This document shows positions 5,065 through 5,635 of a stretch of DNA of 5,635 nt, piece by piece. The notes under the pieces were generated by a model. That model made no database searches, was not told the DNA's origin, and saw only the letters and a program-made list of their open reading frames with translations. Source of the stretch: Chitinispirillaceae bacterium (lineage in GTDB: Bacteria > Fibrobacterota > Chitinivibrionia > Chitinivibrionales > Chitinispirillaceae); assembly GCA_016926315.1 (NCBI GenBank), contig JAFGOU010000105.1, positions 1-5,635 of the forward strand, given 5' to 3'. Numbering within the stretch: the stretch's first letter is position 1; each line of letters opens with the position of its first letter. The position numbers and the translations under genes were made by a program.

Positions 5065-5634
5065 TCAGACATTACGATATACCTTGAGCCGCTTACTGCG
5101 GGAGCAGTGTTTGAGCCGGCGGAGCGCCTTTTCCTTGATCTGGCGGACGCGTTCGCGCGTCAGGTTGAAGCGCTGGCCGATCTCTTCGAGCGTGTGCGCG
5201 GTCTCTTCACCGATGCCGAAATAAAGCTTCACCACCTCTTTTTCCCGCTCGGAAAGCGTTGCCAGCGTTTTTTCGATCTCTTCCTGGAGTGAGATGTCCA
5301 TCACGCCGTCATCAGGCCGTTCCTGGCGGTCATCATGCAGGACGTCAATGAGCTTGGAATCCTCGCCGTGCTGAAGGGGCGCGTCGAGCGACATGTGGGT
5401 ATTGCCGATCTTGATCGTTTCGCGCACCTCGTTCTCGTCGAGGCTCAGCTCGCGGGCGATCTCTTCGACATTTGGCGCTCGCCGGTATTTCTGTTCGAGT
5501 CTGCTCTGGGTCTTTCCGATTTTATGGATGGTGCCGACCCTGTTCAGCGGCAGCTTAATGATCCGCGACTGTTCCGCAAGCGCCTGCAGAATCGCCTGCC
5601 TGATCCACCATACCGCGTAGGAGATGAATTTGAA
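5065..5634 (-). CDS. rpoD: RpoD-type RNA polymerase sigma-70 factor, 5' end beyond the window
   Basis: The C-terminal 189 residues are present; the frame is open to the right edge, so the start lies outside. The visible part begins in region 2.3/2.4 (FKFISYAVWWIRQAI, 1-15), which melts and recognises the -10 element. It continues through region 3 (about 27-110, with RIIKLPLNRV and the MSLDAP linker) into region 4. Region 4.1 is at about 118-143 (TLSEREKEVVKLYFGIG) and the region 4.2 helix-turn-helix at about 148-175 (TLEEIGQRFNLTRERVRQIK), which reads the -35 element. This strength of match points to the primary sigma factor or a close group 2 paralogue; without region 1 I cannot separate them. 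If it is the short RpoD type of about 290 residues, some 100 residues are missing. An ATG at 5427 is internal, because homology continues well upstream of it. Confidence 0.93.
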   Translation of the reverse strand, partial: FKFISYAVWWIRQAILQALAEQSRIIKLPLNRVGTIHKIGKTQSRLEQKYRRAPNVEEIARELSLDENEVRETIKIGNTHMSLDAPLQHGEDSKLIDVLHDDRQERPDDGVMDISLQEEIEKTLATLSEREKEVVKLYFGIGEETAHTLEEIGQRFNLTRERVRQIKEKALRRLKHCSRSKRLKVYRNV

Positions 5635-5635
5635 A

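Noticed and set aside
4966..5292. Plus-strand 108-codon frame starting inside the flgM terminator
   Set aside because: It begins in the terminator hairpin and runs antisense to sigma region 4, so it is a shadow.

Overview
The window looks like ordinary chromosome from a motile, Gram-negative-type bacterium. It holds four complete genes and two genes cut by the window edges. The best lineage clue is the sigma factor at the right edge. Its region 2.4/3 wording (ISYAVWWIRQAILQALAEQS) is the form I associate with short RpoD proteins of the Bacteroidota/Chlorobi (FCB) group, Spirochaetota and relatives, not with E. coli RpoD. A FlgM-type anti-sigma factor implies flagella. Together these fit a flagellated member of the FCB/Spirochaetota/PVC neighbourhood, but I cannot name the phylum with confidence.

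Left part, all on the minus strand (read from about 3211 down to 1). A ROK-family transcriptional regulator (3211-2045) is followed after 18 nt by a RadC-family JAMM-domain protein (2026-1310); the pair looks like one transcription unit. A 260-nt gap follows, carrying a dispersed palindromic repeat bounded by a 10-bp inverted repeat (1160-1284). Beyond it lies a phenylacetate-CoA ligase-like (PaaK family) adenylate-forming enzyme, starting at a GTG at 1049 and running off the left edge with no stop.

Middle, plus strand. From a divergent, AT-rich promoter region (3212-3432) a lone GspF/PilC-like inner-membrane protein is read (3433-4488). After 114 nt comes flgM (4603-4929). The gap in front of flgM contains a near-consensus sigma-28 (FliA) promoter, TAAAGTAT-N11-ACCGATAT, ending about 32 nt before the start codon. 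A good sigma-70-like promoter lies further upstream, overlapping the end of the GspF-like gene. This predicts that flgM, the inhibitor of sigma-28, is switched on by sigma-28 itself (negative feedback) on top of a basal supply. A strong rho-independent terminator closes flgM.

Right edge, minus strand. The C-terminal 189 residues of an RpoD-type sigma factor converge on flgM.

I saw no CRISPR array, tRNA, rRNA, transposase, prophage gene or defence island, and nothing that amounts to a new multi-gene system. The most informative items are the FliA promoter before flgM, the orphan GspF-like gene beside flgM, the composite intergenic repeat, and three 10-bp-phased repeats in the divergent promoter region.
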